From IMG/VR virus record IMGVR_UViG_3300044638_004203, positions 1 through 22,021 of that record: a DNA stretch of 22,021 nt; one strand, given 5' to 3'. Below, piece by piece: positions 13,370-20,564 of the stretch; the first letter of the stretch is position 1; each line of letters begins with the position of its first letter. The notes beneath the pieces were generated by a model. The model was not told where the DNA came from and ran no database searches. It saw only the letters and a program-made list of their open reading frames with translations. Origin of the DNA: a virus. The position numbers were made by a program, and so were the translations under genes.

Positions 13370-14722
13370 CTAAAACCCTTCTAATTCTTTGAATTTTTGT
13401 GAAAGAGCTTTCTTAACATTCACATCACCTTTCATTGATGTCTGAACACTTTGTCCCATATCAGAACTTGGTTCATATATTTCAATATGGCCAGTCATTG
13501 TATTTATTTTACTTGGGAATGTCATTCCATCTGGACCGAAACGATTTTTGATAATATGCCATCTGCCTGTTCCACCAACCTTATCATTAAGTTTTCTTGA
13601 TAGTGACATGATGAAATCTGCAATCATAATCTTATTATATGATTCTGAAACCTTACCACCTTCAATTACATCATCTTCAAGAGCAGAACGATTTGCCTGT
13701 GATGCAGTCCAAATAGGTATTCCATATGTTCCACCAACACCACGCAAGTCCTCGTAAATATCATTCAGTTCCAATCTCTTATCACCGGCTTTAGCAGGTC
13801 TAAGCAAATCTGCATAATCAACTATAACCAAATCTGGTGGTTTTCCTTGACTAATACATTTCTCAATGTGTGATGTGATTGTTGTGATACTTGCAGTTTT
13901 GGTTGGATAATACTTTACAATCAAGTCACCTTTTATGGTTTCCATTGTATCACGGATTTTTTCTTGTGCATGTTCTTCGTTTAGATTTTGAAATGCAATC
14001 TTCGTAAAGAACGCATCAAATCTTCTTGCAACATAAAACTGATTGAGTTCAAGTGTATAATAAACAACTCTCTTACCGGCCTTGACTGCTTGAGCAGCTA
14101 TACTTACCAATCCCCAAGACTTACCGCCACCGGCAGGAGCAATGATAACACCCAACTCACCAGCAGCCAAACCACCGTTTGTAATATCATCAACAACATT
14201 CCAACCAGTAGATACACAACTTCTTGCACCTTCTTCATAACGAGCAATAATATCTACAAGATATTCATGTCCAATATCTTTATCAGTTCCGGCTTTGAGT
14301 GCATTATCAACTTTCTTTTTAATAAGGTCATACTTACCACTCTTAAGCAAATCAACCGACTCAATAATTGCAACTTTCATCTTTTGATTTTTACAAAATT
14401 CAAGAGTAGTTGATTTAACATATTCTGCATCAGAACTATCTTTATACTTTGCACTTTCTTTCAGAGCATCTGCAATAGTGCTCTTCAAAACTTTATCTTC
14501 AACGGCAATCAATTCAGACTTAAAAACTTCAGCAGTTGGTGCAGTTTTATACTTCTCATAATAGGACATTATCTTTTCAACAACCCAATTATTTGCCTGA
14601 GACTCAAAATAATTTGGCTCAATAATATCGGAAACTTGTTGTAAAAATGCTCTATCGTTTAATAATGAAGTGACTACTTTTGTCTGAAATGTATGACCAT
14701 ACTGGGATAAATTATCCTGCAT
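13370..14722 (-). CDS. 41: Replicative DNA helicase, DnaB/T4 gp41-like
   Basis: Hexameric 5'-3' helicase that unwinds the fork ahead of the polymerase. It has 450 residues (T4 gp41: 475). The N-terminal helical domain (1-150) is followed by the RecA-type motor: Walker A APAGGGKS (195-202, K201), YYTLELNQ with the catalytic Glu (about 221-227), Walker B LVIVDYADLL (298-307), the TASQANRSA motif and a C-terminal KNRFGPDG that would hold the arginine finger. The ATG at 14722 overlaps the last 11 bases of the exonuclease gene and uses AGGA inside it, indicating coupling. No separate primase is visible in this window. Confidence 0.95.
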   Translation of the reverse strand: MQDNLSQYGHTFQTKVVTSLLNDRAFLQQVSDIIEPNYFESQANNWVVEKIMSYYEKYKTAPTAEVFKSELIAVEDKVLKSTIADALKESAKYKDSSDAEYVKSTTLEFCKNQKMKVAIIESVDLLKSGKYDLIKKKVDNALKAGTDKDIGHEYLVDIIARYEEGARSCVSTGWNVVDDITNGGLAAGELGVIIAPAGGGKSWGLVSIAAQAVKAGKRVVYYTLELNQFYVARRFDAFFTKIAFQNLNEEHAQEKIRDTMETIKGDLIVKYYPTKTASITTITSHIEKCISQGKPPDLVIVDYADLLRPAKAGDKRLELNDIYEDLRGVGGTYGIPIWTASQANRSALEDDVIEGGKVSESYNKIMIADFIMSLSRKLNDKVGGTGRWHIIKNRFGPDGMTFPSKINTMTGHIEIYEPSSDMGQSVQTSMKGDVNVKKALSQKFKELEGF

Positions 14723-15758
14723 ATTTTTTCCTAATGGAATTTAATGTTGTAAAATTCTTTTGAATCCATACATCCCAATTCAATAAAACATTTTGTAATT
14801 TATCTTCTACAAATAGTTTATCCAATTCTACTTTATTGATACCGTCAATTTCACCATCAACTAAATGTCTTATCGTTGATTTGGTGCTCTGTGAAATATC
14901 AACATCACTCAATTGCATAATTCTGTGATTGGTTTGCAATACATTTAGGTTGTTCTTTAATTCTTGAATTGCTTTGGATTTATTATCATGTAATTTACAA
15001 ATTTCTACGAACATTTCCAAATTTATTTTTCTTTTTTCTGATAATTCTGGAAAGAATTTTAGTATAGTTTTGTCACCAAGTCCACGAATGCCAACTACAT
15101 TGTCACTCTTATCGCCAAGTAACGATTTGTATATGATATAATTCTCACACCATATACCAGTTTCTTCCAATAGATTTTCTGGTGTATACATTTTCTTTTT
15201 GGTTGGCAGATAAACACTAACTTTGTCCGAAACTAATTGTAAAAAATCTCGGTCATTGGAAAGTATTACACATTTTTCTTTGAAATAAGAAGAAAGGTAG
15301 GCAATCACATCATCTGCCTCGATTTTATCAATGGAGATTATAGTAAGTGGCAGATTTTGTAGGTATGAAAAAACACGAAACAGTTGATACTTCATTGAGG
15401 ATTGTTCATCATCAATATCTTCAAACCCAACTACTCTATTCAATTTTGATTTTATTGCTCTACCTTCCTTGTAATTTGAGTAAATTTCTTTTCTTCTTTG
15501 TGAACCGCCTTTACCATCAAAAACGATAACTACACGGGTTGGGTTTACCATACGAATTGTTGCCCCAAGAGATTTTAAGAAACCAGAAAGTCCACCAACA
15601 TGAACACCATCTTCATTTAATGTTGGGATTGCAGAGAATGTTCTAATAAACAAATTCATCCCATCAACTATCAAAACCTTACTATCACGATGTAGGTTTT
15701 CTTGTTCTTGTTTTTCTGTTTCTATTTCTTGTAAAAGTCTTTGATATTTACGGTTCAT
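14712..15758 (-). CDS. rnh: RNase H / 5'-3' exonuclease (T4 rnh, FEN-1 family)
   Basis: Structure-specific 5' nuclease that removes RNA primers and flaps from lagging-strand fragments. It has 348 residues from ATG 15758 (T4 RNase H: 305). Acidic metal ligands appear in the family order: VDGMNLF (D32), FDGKGGSQRRK (D81), KIEADD (147-150) and SNDRDF (D169, D171), then the H3TH DNA-binding segment GDKSDNVVGIRGLGDK (215-230). An N-terminal extension of about 25 residues rich in Glu/Gln precedes the core. The frame is open 27 codons further upstream, but that part crosses a promoter-like site and a terminator, so ATG 15758 is preferred. It overlaps the helicase gene by 11 bases. Confidence 0.93.
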   Translation of the reverse strand: MNRKYQRLLQEIETEKQEQENLHRDSKVLIVDGMNLFIRTFSAIPTLNEDGVHVGGLSGFLKSLGATIRMVNPTRVVIVFDGKGGSQRRKEIYSNYKEGRAIKSKLNRVVGFEDIDDEQSSMKYQLFRVFSYLQNLPLTIISIDKIEADDVIAYLSSYFKEKCVILSNDRDFLQLVSDKVSVYLPTKKKMYTPENLLEETGIWCENYIIYKSLLGDKSDNVVGIRGLGDKTILKFFPELSEKRKINLEMFVEICKLHDNKSKAIQELKNNLNVLQTNHRIMQLSDVDISQSTKSTIRHLVDGEIDGINKVELDKLFVEDKLQNVLLNWDVWIQKNFTTLNSIRKKYAG

Positions 15759-15789
15759 CGTAACAGTTCCATATATTATTTTATCAATA

Positions 15790-15819
15790 CTAATATACGA
15801 AAAAAATATGACATTGCAA
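15790..15819 (-). promoter_or_regulatory. Promoter-like site upstream of rnh (TTG-N19-TATATTAG)
   Basis: Minus-strand TTG (15819-15817), 19 bases, TATATTAG (15797-15790), ending 31 bases before ATG 15758. The 14-mer GTATATTAGTATTG (15798-15785) is identical to one upstream of the ssb gene. It lies just after a strong terminator, so it should drive rnh and helicase. Confidence 0.6.
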
Positions 15820-15820
15820 A

Positions 15821-15851
15821 ATAAAAAAAAGAGAATCATACGATTCTCTTT
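15821..15851 (-). terminator. Strong rho-independent terminator after the gene at 15872
   Basis: A perfect ten-base stem (AAAGAGAATC / GATTCTCTTT, 15828-15837 with 15842-15851) and four-base loop. On the minus strand it runs into TTTTTTTTAT. Confidence 0.9.
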
Positions 15852-15871
15852 GTATAGTTTTTAATGGATTA

Positions 15872-16309
15872 TCACACAGATGTGGCATCGGGAGGAATCC
15901 CTAATCTTTTACTTATACGGATAATGCTTTTTCTGACCTCTTTTGATTCGGATGATCCCGCATATTCACCTGCATATATCTGCAAACTTACCAATTCAGA
16001 TACCAATTCAAAATATGGTGCACCCTTCATTTTTATTATTAGTTGTTCTAATGGTTCTATTAGCGGTGCATCTCCAGATTCCCCCATTTCTACGTCATAC
16101 CGGGTTTGAGCATAGTCCTTAACCAATTCATTAAAATTGGCATATTGATATTGACCATCTGGAGACATCATTCCACCCGGTGCATTTCCGAGAGGCGATA
16201 TTCCACCCGGTGCATTTCCGAAAGGCGCTTCATTGATTTTTTTGTTAAACTTTTCATGTATGGTTCTGCCCTCTTGAACCAAATCTTTTACTTTTAGTTT
16301 CTTACCCAT
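15872..16309 (-). CDS. Hypothetical protein with GNAPGG tandem repeat
   Basis: A 145-residue protein that I do not recognise. A basic N-terminus (MGKKLKVKDLVQEG) is followed by a Gly/Pro-rich linker with a duplicated decapeptide (PFGNAPGGIS, PLGNAPGGMM), then a helical acidic domain (FNELVKDYAQTRYDVEMG, LIEPLEQLIIKMKGAPYFELVSELVSL) and a basic tail. I start at ATG 16309, eight bases after GGAG; a GTG three codons earlier would sit on that ribosome site. It is a single-gene unit: a terminator and an ATATTTAT motif precede it and a strong terminator follows. The position between recombinase and RNase H suggests a DNA-replication role, which is inference. Confidence 0.75.
   Translation of the reverse strand: MGKKLKVKDLVQEGRTIHEKFNKKINEAPFGNAPGGISPLGNAPGGMMSPDGQYQYANFNELVKDYAQTRYDVEMGESGDAPLIEPLEQLIIKMKGAPYFELVSELVSLQIYAGEYAGSSESKEVRKSIIRISKRLGIPPDATSV
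16171..16230. repeat. Tandem 30-bp repeat, two copies, 27/30 identical
   Basis: Copies at 16171-16200 and 16201-16230; the first 20 bases (TTCCACCCGGTGCATTTCCG) are identical. They encode the in-frame decapeptide duplication around GNAPGG and point to a recent slippage duplication. Confidence 0.9.
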
Positions 16310-16345
16310 ATCAAACACTCCAAAAAAAAAATTATCCGTTTAGAA

Positions 16346-16353
16346 ATAAATAT
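16346..16353 (-). promoter_or_regulatory. ATATTTAT promoter-like motif, copy c
   Basis: Exact minus-strand ATATTTAT beginning immediately after the terminator stem at 16354-16375, 36 bases upstream of ATG 16309. Confidence 0.45.
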
Positions 16354-16375
16354 GGGGATAAAGAAATTTATCCCC
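16354..16375 (-). terminator. Terminator hairpin after the recombinase gene
   Basis: A perfect nine-base stem GGGGATAAA/TTTATCCCC with a four-base loop, seven bases past the recombinase stop codon. The following minus-strand bases ATATTTATTT form an imperfect U-tract and are also the promoter-like motif. Confidence 0.75.
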
Positions 16376-16382
16376 GATATAA

Positions 16383-17531
16383 TTATACTTCATCTTGTAA
16401 TAATGGTTCATTTGAAAGTGTTACATCATCAATTCTTGCTTCATCAAGTTTCTTATATTTCATAATTACTTTCTCGGCGATTTCATCATAAACTATGTCA
16501 TACAATTGAGGATTACTCATAATCTTTTCAACAAATTCTTTGGATTGAAATTTGATTACCTCACCAGTTCTTTTGTCTGTCCATTGATACCAAGCACCTG
16601 ATTGTGAAACAAGATTGTGTTCCTTCATAACAGTTAGCCATGAAGAATAGTCATCTATACCACTATCAAAATAAACTTCATATTCACACTCACGAAGTGG
16701 AGGACCACATCTATTTTTGACGAGTTTTGCTTTAACTCTCGAACCAACAATTTCATCACGACCTTCTCTCTTTGCCTTAATAGCACCGATTGAAGATAGA
16801 CGAAGACGAACAGACGCATGGAAAGGAATACCTTTGCCGCCTGGTGTTGTCCAAGGATCAGAGAATGCCGGAGCATTAAGTTTCTGACGAAGTTGGTTTG
16901 TGATAATCAAGCAAATACGCTCTCTACCGATAAGATTTGTAATCTTTCTCATTGCCTTTGAAATGATAAGTGCCTTTGCCGTAGCATAACCATCCTTATC
17001 AAAGTCTGCAGCCATTTCTGTTTTAGTGGATGCACCTGCGATTGAATCAACTACTATCGTTACCAATCTATCTTTATCGGATGAACGAACTTTGTCAATG
17101 ATAACATCAACTGTTTCAAAAATATCTTCTACGGTTTCCAATGGAATGTATAACATATCTTTTAAGTTCAATCCAATTGCAGTTAGATATTCGGTTGCGA
17201 TTGCATTCTCGGTATCAATATAAACAGCAAGACCACCTTTCTTTTGTGTGTTAAGAAGTGCATGGGCTGCCAACAATGATTTACCAGATTGTTCGAGACC
17301 TGTTATTTCAGATACACGACCAACAGGAAAACCACCATACTTACGATTGGAAATGGCCAAGTCTAACATGGTTGAGCCAGTTCCTACCCATTCTTTTACT
17401 ATCGTAGGTGCATCGCTATCACCTTCAAGAAAGTAAGCGGTCTTAATGTTTTGAGATTTGAATTGTTTGTTTATAGTTTCGGCAATGAGTCCACCGAGTT
17501 CATCGGAAAGATCACTCTTTGATTTTGCCAT
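16383..17531 (-). CDS. uvsX: RecA/UvsX-like recombinase
   Basis: ATP-dependent strand-exchange protein for recombination-dependent replication and repair. It has 382 residues (T4 UvsX 391, E. coli RecA 353). Walker A is GLEQSGKS (78-85, K84), YIDTEN (104-109) follows, Walker B is LVTIVVDS (156-163), and TNQLRQKL (211-218) with TPGGKGIPFHASVRL (229-243) matches the L2 DNA-binding region and following strand of RecA. The C-terminal part is acidic. It lies 12 bases after the ssDNA-binding protein gene, with GGGG upstream of ATG 17531, so both come from one transcript, ending in a terminator just past its stop. RecA and UvsX are hard to tell apart here; the phage context favours a UvsX role. Confidence 0.93.
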   Translation of the reverse strand: MAKSKSDLSDELGGLIAETINKQFKSQNIKTAYFLEGDSDAPTIVKEWVGTGSTMLDLAISNRKYGGFPVGRVSEITGLEQSGKSLLAAHALLNTQKKGGLAVYIDTENAIATEYLTAIGLNLKDMLYIPLETVEDIFETVDVIIDKVRSSDKDRLVTIVVDSIAGASTKTEMAADFDKDGYATAKALIISKAMRKITNLIGRERICLIITNQLRQKLNAPAFSDPWTTPGGKGIPFHASVRLRLSSIGAIKAKREGRDEIVGSRVKAKLVKNRCGPPLRECEYEVYFDSGIDDYSSWLTVMKEHNLVSQSGAWYQWTDKRTGEVIKFQSKEFVEKIMSNPQLYDIVYDEIAEKVIMKYKKLDEARIDDVTLSNEPLLQDEV

Positions 17532-17543
17532 AACATACCCCTA

Positions 17544-18299
17544 TTAAAATAAATCATCAAATGTAACACCAGCATCTTCAGCAGATGTATATGTCTTCTC
17601 ACTCTTTTCTTGTTTGTAATTGAGGTCTTTGGAATCTTCTTCTTGTGATGAAGCACCCATCCAAGTTTGCAATTGAATCTTCAAATCATCATACGATGGT
17701 TCTGGATACAATTCTGTAATTTGTGGTTGAGACTTAATCTTTTCAAGAACATCTGCACTTTCTGTAATAGGTGTTTCTTTTGGTTTAACACGAATACTTG
17801 TTTCTGCATAAGTCTTACCAGCTTCTTCTGGTGACTTAACGGTAACAACAATGTCACGACCAGATTTTGGATCAGACAAATCACCGTAATCGGGATCAAC
17901 AAAGAAAGCAAGCAGTTCTTCATAGATTTGTTTACCAAATCCCCAAAACTTTACACCTTCATTTTCTTGACCACGAACAATAACAGGAACATAGATACGC
18001 ATTTTGGGTTCCAATTTTCTACCCATTACCCAATCTTCTTTATCACCAGTTTGTTTAAGTTTTTCTGCAAACTCAACCACTGGATCAGGACGACCAAATG
18101 ATGCGGGAGAAAGAATAGACCTCTTACCCAAATTGTAATGGAAATACAATTCGATGAATGGATTTTCTCTGTTGTGGATGTAGGGAACAATTCTGATTTG
18201 GGTTTCACCCGGATCGGGTTTCCAAATGTTAGATGTGCGATTGTTTGTGTTTTTTAGAGAGTTCAAACGACTCTTGATTGCATCGAGGTTGATACCCAT
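17544..18299 (-). CDS. 32: Single-stranded DNA-binding protein, T4 gp32-like
   Basis: Coats single-stranded DNA during replication and recombination. It has 251 residues (T4 gp32: 301). The N-terminal basic segment (IKSRLNSLKN) leads into the OB-fold opening IWKPDPGETQIRIVPY, typical of phage gp32-like proteins. FIELYFHYNLGKRSILSP and MRIYVPVIVRG follow, and the C-terminus is acidic, ending DAGVTFDDLF, the type of tail that recruits partner proteins. The zinc-binding Cys/His set of T4 gp32 is absent: I see no cysteine. GGAG stands upstream of ATG 18299. A promoter-like site 73 bases upstream of the start and the following recombinase gene define an ssb-recombinase unit. Confidence 0.88.
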   Translation of the reverse strand: MGINLDAIKSRLNSLKNTNNRTSNIWKPDPGETQIRIVPYIHNRENPFIELYFHYNLGKRSILSPASFGRPDPVVEFAEKLKQTGDKEDWVMGRKLEPKMRIYVPVIVRGQENEGVKFWGFGKQIYEELLAFFVDPDYGDLSDPKSGRDIVVTVKSPEEAGKTYAETSIRVKPKETPITESADVLEKIKSQPQITELYPEPSYDDLKIQLQTWMGASSQEEDSKDLNYKQEKSEKTYTSAEDAGVTFDDLF

Positions 18300-18371
18300 G
18301 ATGTTTCTCCAAATGTGTAATAAATAATGTTTAATCGTTACTAAAAGAATGTTATGTCTAATAGAACAATA

Positions 18372-18402
18372 CTAATATACTAATTTAATGTTTAATAAGC
18401 AA
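18372..18402 (-). promoter_or_regulatory. Promoter-like site upstream of ssb (TTG-N20-TATATTAG)
   Basis: Minus-strand TTG (18402-18400), 20 bases, TATATTAG (18379-18372); also readable as TTGCTT-N17-TATATT. It contains the 14-mer GTATATTAGTATTG shared exactly with the rnh promoter. It leaves a leader of roughly 65 bases before ATG 18299. Confidence 0.65.
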
Positions 18403-18423
18403 GCAATTTTTTTATTTCTATAA

Positions 18424-18431
18424 ATAAATAT
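18424..18431 (-). promoter_or_regulatory. ATATTTAT promoter-like motif, copy d
   Basis: Exact minus-strand ATATTTAT directly abutting the terminator stem at 18432-18451, 125 bases upstream of ATG 18299. With the site at 18372-18402 it would give ssb two promoters of different types. Confidence 0.45.
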
Positions 18432-18451
18432 GGGGAATCCGAAGATTCCCC
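18432..18451 (-). terminator. Terminator hairpin with TTCG loop after the ParB-like gene
   Basis: A perfect eight-base stem GGGGAATC/GATTCCCC. On the minus strand the loop is TTCG, the very stable UUCG tetraloop. It starts six bases past the stop codon. The tail ATATTTATTTATAG is an imperfect U-tract. Confidence 0.8.
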
Positions 18452-18457
18452 ATTTTA

Positions 18458-19294
18458 TCATTTATTGTATTTCATAAGATGTTTAAGTCTGCGAACAACT
18501 GATTCTGGTAATTTTTCAACATTAAATGTTTGATCCACCCATTCTGGAGCATCGTCTGTCTGTGGCATCTTTTCTCTGTTTGGCTTTGGATCAAGTGGTT
18601 TGTTATCTGTTTTCAACTTCTTAACATTACCCCAAATATAGTTGGCGATTTCTTCTTTGGTTTCGCCTTTTCCATATTTTTTGAATACTTCAACTACTGG
18701 ATCCTGTATTTTTTCAATAACATATTTTTTCAGAGTTCCTTCATCTATTGTAAACAAATTGACACCACCACCTTTTGCAATTGGAACTTTACCAAGTTGA
18801 GCAGCAATACCAAGTTGAGTTGCTTTTAATGCGTCTGTTGGATCAGTGATTTGTCCCAAATCTATTGCCTGTATTTGAGCATCAGGATTCAAACAAAAAA
18901 CTTGCGACCATCTATGGTGTCCATCTATAATAAATTTACCGCCACCGCCGGTTACTATACTTCTGCCACCTGGAGCAACAACACCGCCTTTCAAATTGGC
19001 CTCAGCACTTGCTGGGTCCTTCATGGGGTAACTTAAAGAATTATCTAAAACAACTTCATTTTGAGTTGGTCTTAAATCTGAACATTTTGGTGTCATCTTA
19101 GCAGTATTAACCGGAAGTTTGTCCGATAGTGATTCTATTGCGGAAACAAACTTTGGATCCTTTATATGTTTACCCAAAGCTACTATAAACTGTTTGTAAT
19201 CTTTTTTCAGAATTGATTTTAGTATGTTCGTTCCCTTGTCCTCAATCAATCCAATTTTAACCTCGTTTGCCAAGGACTTTAATGAATTTTTCAT
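18458..19294 (-). CDS. ParB/Srx-fold protein (putative ParB-like nuclease type)
   Basis: A 278-residue protein. LRPTQNEVVLDNSLSYPM (74-91) followed by GGGKFIIDGHHRWSQVF (117-133) is the ParB/sulfiredoxin-fold core; the DGHHRWS motif is the hallmark of the stand-alone 'ParB-like' families. Members use this pocket to bind nucleotides or cleave nucleic acids. No DNA-binding HTH of true ParB and no ParA partner is visible, so partitioning is unlikely. The N-terminus is basic and amphipathic, ending LIE (residues 16-18), like the presumed capsid-targeting sequences of its neighbours. The C-terminus (LPESVVRRLKHLMKYNK) is basic. GAGAG stands upstream of ATG 19294, overlapping the end of the hydrolase gene. 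A terminator follows. Confidence 0.75.
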   Translation of the reverse strand: MKNSLKSLANEVKIGLIEDKGTNILKSILKKDYKQFIVALGKHIKDPKFVSAIESLSDKLPVNTAKMTPKCSDLRPTQNEVVLDNSLSYPMKDPASAEANLKGGVVAPGGRSIVTGGGGKFIIDGHHRWSQVFCLNPDAQIQAIDLGQITDPTDALKATQLGIAAQLGKVPIAKGGGVNLFTIDEGTLKKYVIEKIQDPVVEVFKKYGKGETKEEIANYIWGNVKKLKTDNKPLDPKPNREKMPQTDDAPEWVDQTFNVEKLPESVVRRLKHLMKYNK

Positions 19295-19305
19295 AAATAA
19301 TCTCT

Positions 19306-19950
19306 CTAAATTGTATTAACAAATTCTTCTTGTATTTTTAGTTCTTCCGCAGATGCTTGACCTGTTTTACCCCAATCTGGAAGAACAGACATTATATGAA
19401 ATGCCTTAGCACTTCTAACGTCTTTAATCCACTTTCCTGATGTTGGATTGTCTTTATTTTTTAATATGTTTACATGATTTGCACCAGGAAAAACATATAG
19501 AGACATACCACTTTCTTTTGCCAACATTACAGAATGTTTCAATGGAACTATATTATCACTACCACCGTGAATAATTGCCCCATTTCCACTAACTTCCGAA
19601 CCAGTCAATGTTACAGTTGGCCATTGTCTATTCCATGCAGGAGCAACGAGATAAACGGTATCTGGTTTTTTAGCACCCATTGACAATGCCTGAAGAAGTA
19701 TTGCTCCACCGCGTGAATAGGCAATTAATGTTTTAGGCATTTCTTCATTTAGATATAAAATGGCCTTATCAATGTCTTCGTTTGTTATGGAGGTTGAGTC
19801 AGAAAATGCAGGACATCCTGTGTCTTGTTCAGGATCCGTCCATTCTACATTACATGCATCAACTCTCATATCTTTTGGTTTCATTCCGAAACCATGAAAC
19901 GCACCCTTTTCTATTTCAATTTCTTTTAATATATCTGATAGTTTTATCAT
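19306..19950 (-). CDS. Alpha/beta hydrolase-like protein
   Basis: A 214-residue protein with a full candidate Ser-Asp-His triad in family order. The nucleophile S79 lies in IAYSRGGAILL (the usual GxSxG with Ala at the first position), D132 in HGGSDNIVP, and H159 in FPGANHVNIL. A strand YLVAPAWNR lies between them. Substrate class (ester, lipid, peptide) cannot be told. There is no signal peptide: the N-terminus MIKLSDILKE is a short amphipathic stretch with an LxE site, shared in pattern with the nucleotidyltransferase (MIKLKKLLTE). The ATG overlaps the stop of the upstream gene as ATGA, so translation is coupled. It is unusual among DNA-replication genes. Confidence 0.78.
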   Translation of the reverse strand: MIKLSDILKEIEIEKGAFHGFGMKPKDMRVDACNVEWTDPEQDTGCPAFSDSTSITNEDIDKAILYLNEEMPKTLIAYSRGGAILLQALSMGAKKPDTVYLVAPAWNRQWPTVTLTGSEVSGNGAIIHGGSDNIVPLKHSVMLAKESGMSLYVFPGANHVNILKNKDNPTSGKWIKDVRSAKAFHIMSVLPDWGKTGQASAEELKIQEEFVNTI

Positions 19951-20555
19951 CTGTATTTCGCATTAATCAAATTTGTTCGGACTATTTCTTTTATTTTTTT
20001 CTTCAATTTATTACGCATCCTTTCAGACACTTTTTTTTCTTCTGGCTTTTCTTCAACTGGCGGTTCTTCAACTTCTACTGACATTAACGATTCAACATCA
20101 GAGTTCATTTTTTCTGATATTTTTTCTGCAACATGATTTATTTCAGAAGATAATTGGTCGAGTATTTCAACATCAATATCTGTTAATCGTCTTTTTATGT
20201 ATAATGATATTTTTTCAATCAATTTTTGAATGTCTTTTTCATGTTGTTCCTTTTCACTTTCAGTATAGGGCATTTTTTTTATTTTATTTAATGTAATCAC
20301 CAATGAAGTTAATTGTGGATTTCCAAAAAATCTAGAAGAAAGTGATTCCAATTTATCCTTATTTTCACCATAAAATTCCGAATTTATCAATTTTTTAAAC
20401 CAAGATTTTATTACATCGGGATTATCAGATGGAAAAATCATACGAAGATAGCTTTTAACTTTTCCTATTGATTTAGATGCGTCTATCAATATAATATAAC
20501 TCAATGGACTAATGGCCGATGATTCAATTGATTCTGATATTTTGTTTTTTTTCAT
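19947..20555 (-). CDS. Hypothetical charged helical protein
   Basis: A 202-residue protein, not recognised. The N-terminal part has mixed hydrophobic helices (PLSYIILIDASKSIGKVKSY); the middle is a long charged helix likely to form a coiled coil (about 100-155). An acidic proline-rich hinge (EVEEPPVEEKPEEK) and a strongly basic C-terminus (RMRNKLKKKIKEIVR) follow. The acid-then-base ending looks like a scaffold or internal-protein tail that could contact DNA; this is inference. It is the first gene of a three-gene run with the hydrolase (ATGA overlap) and the ParB-like gene. It lies nine bases after the gene at 20565. GAGA stands upstream of ATG 20555. Confidence 0.7.
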   Translation of the reverse strand: MKKNKISESIESSAISPLSYIILIDASKSIGKVKSYLRMIFPSDNPDVIKSWFKKLINSEFYGENKDKLESLSSRFFGNPQLTSLVITLNKIKKMPYTESEKEQHEKDIQKLIEKISLYIKRRLTDIDVEILDQLSSEINHVAEKISEKMNSDVESLMSVEVEEPPVEEKPEEKKVSERMRNKLKKKIKEIVRTNLINAKYR

Positions 20556-20564
20556 GGTATTATC

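Noticed and set aside
16171-16230. Start of a CRISPR array
   Set aside because: Only two abutting copies without spacers, and in frame within a gene.
18458-19294. Plasmid-type partition system
   Set aside because: ParA, centromere-like repeats and the ParB HTH domain are all absent.
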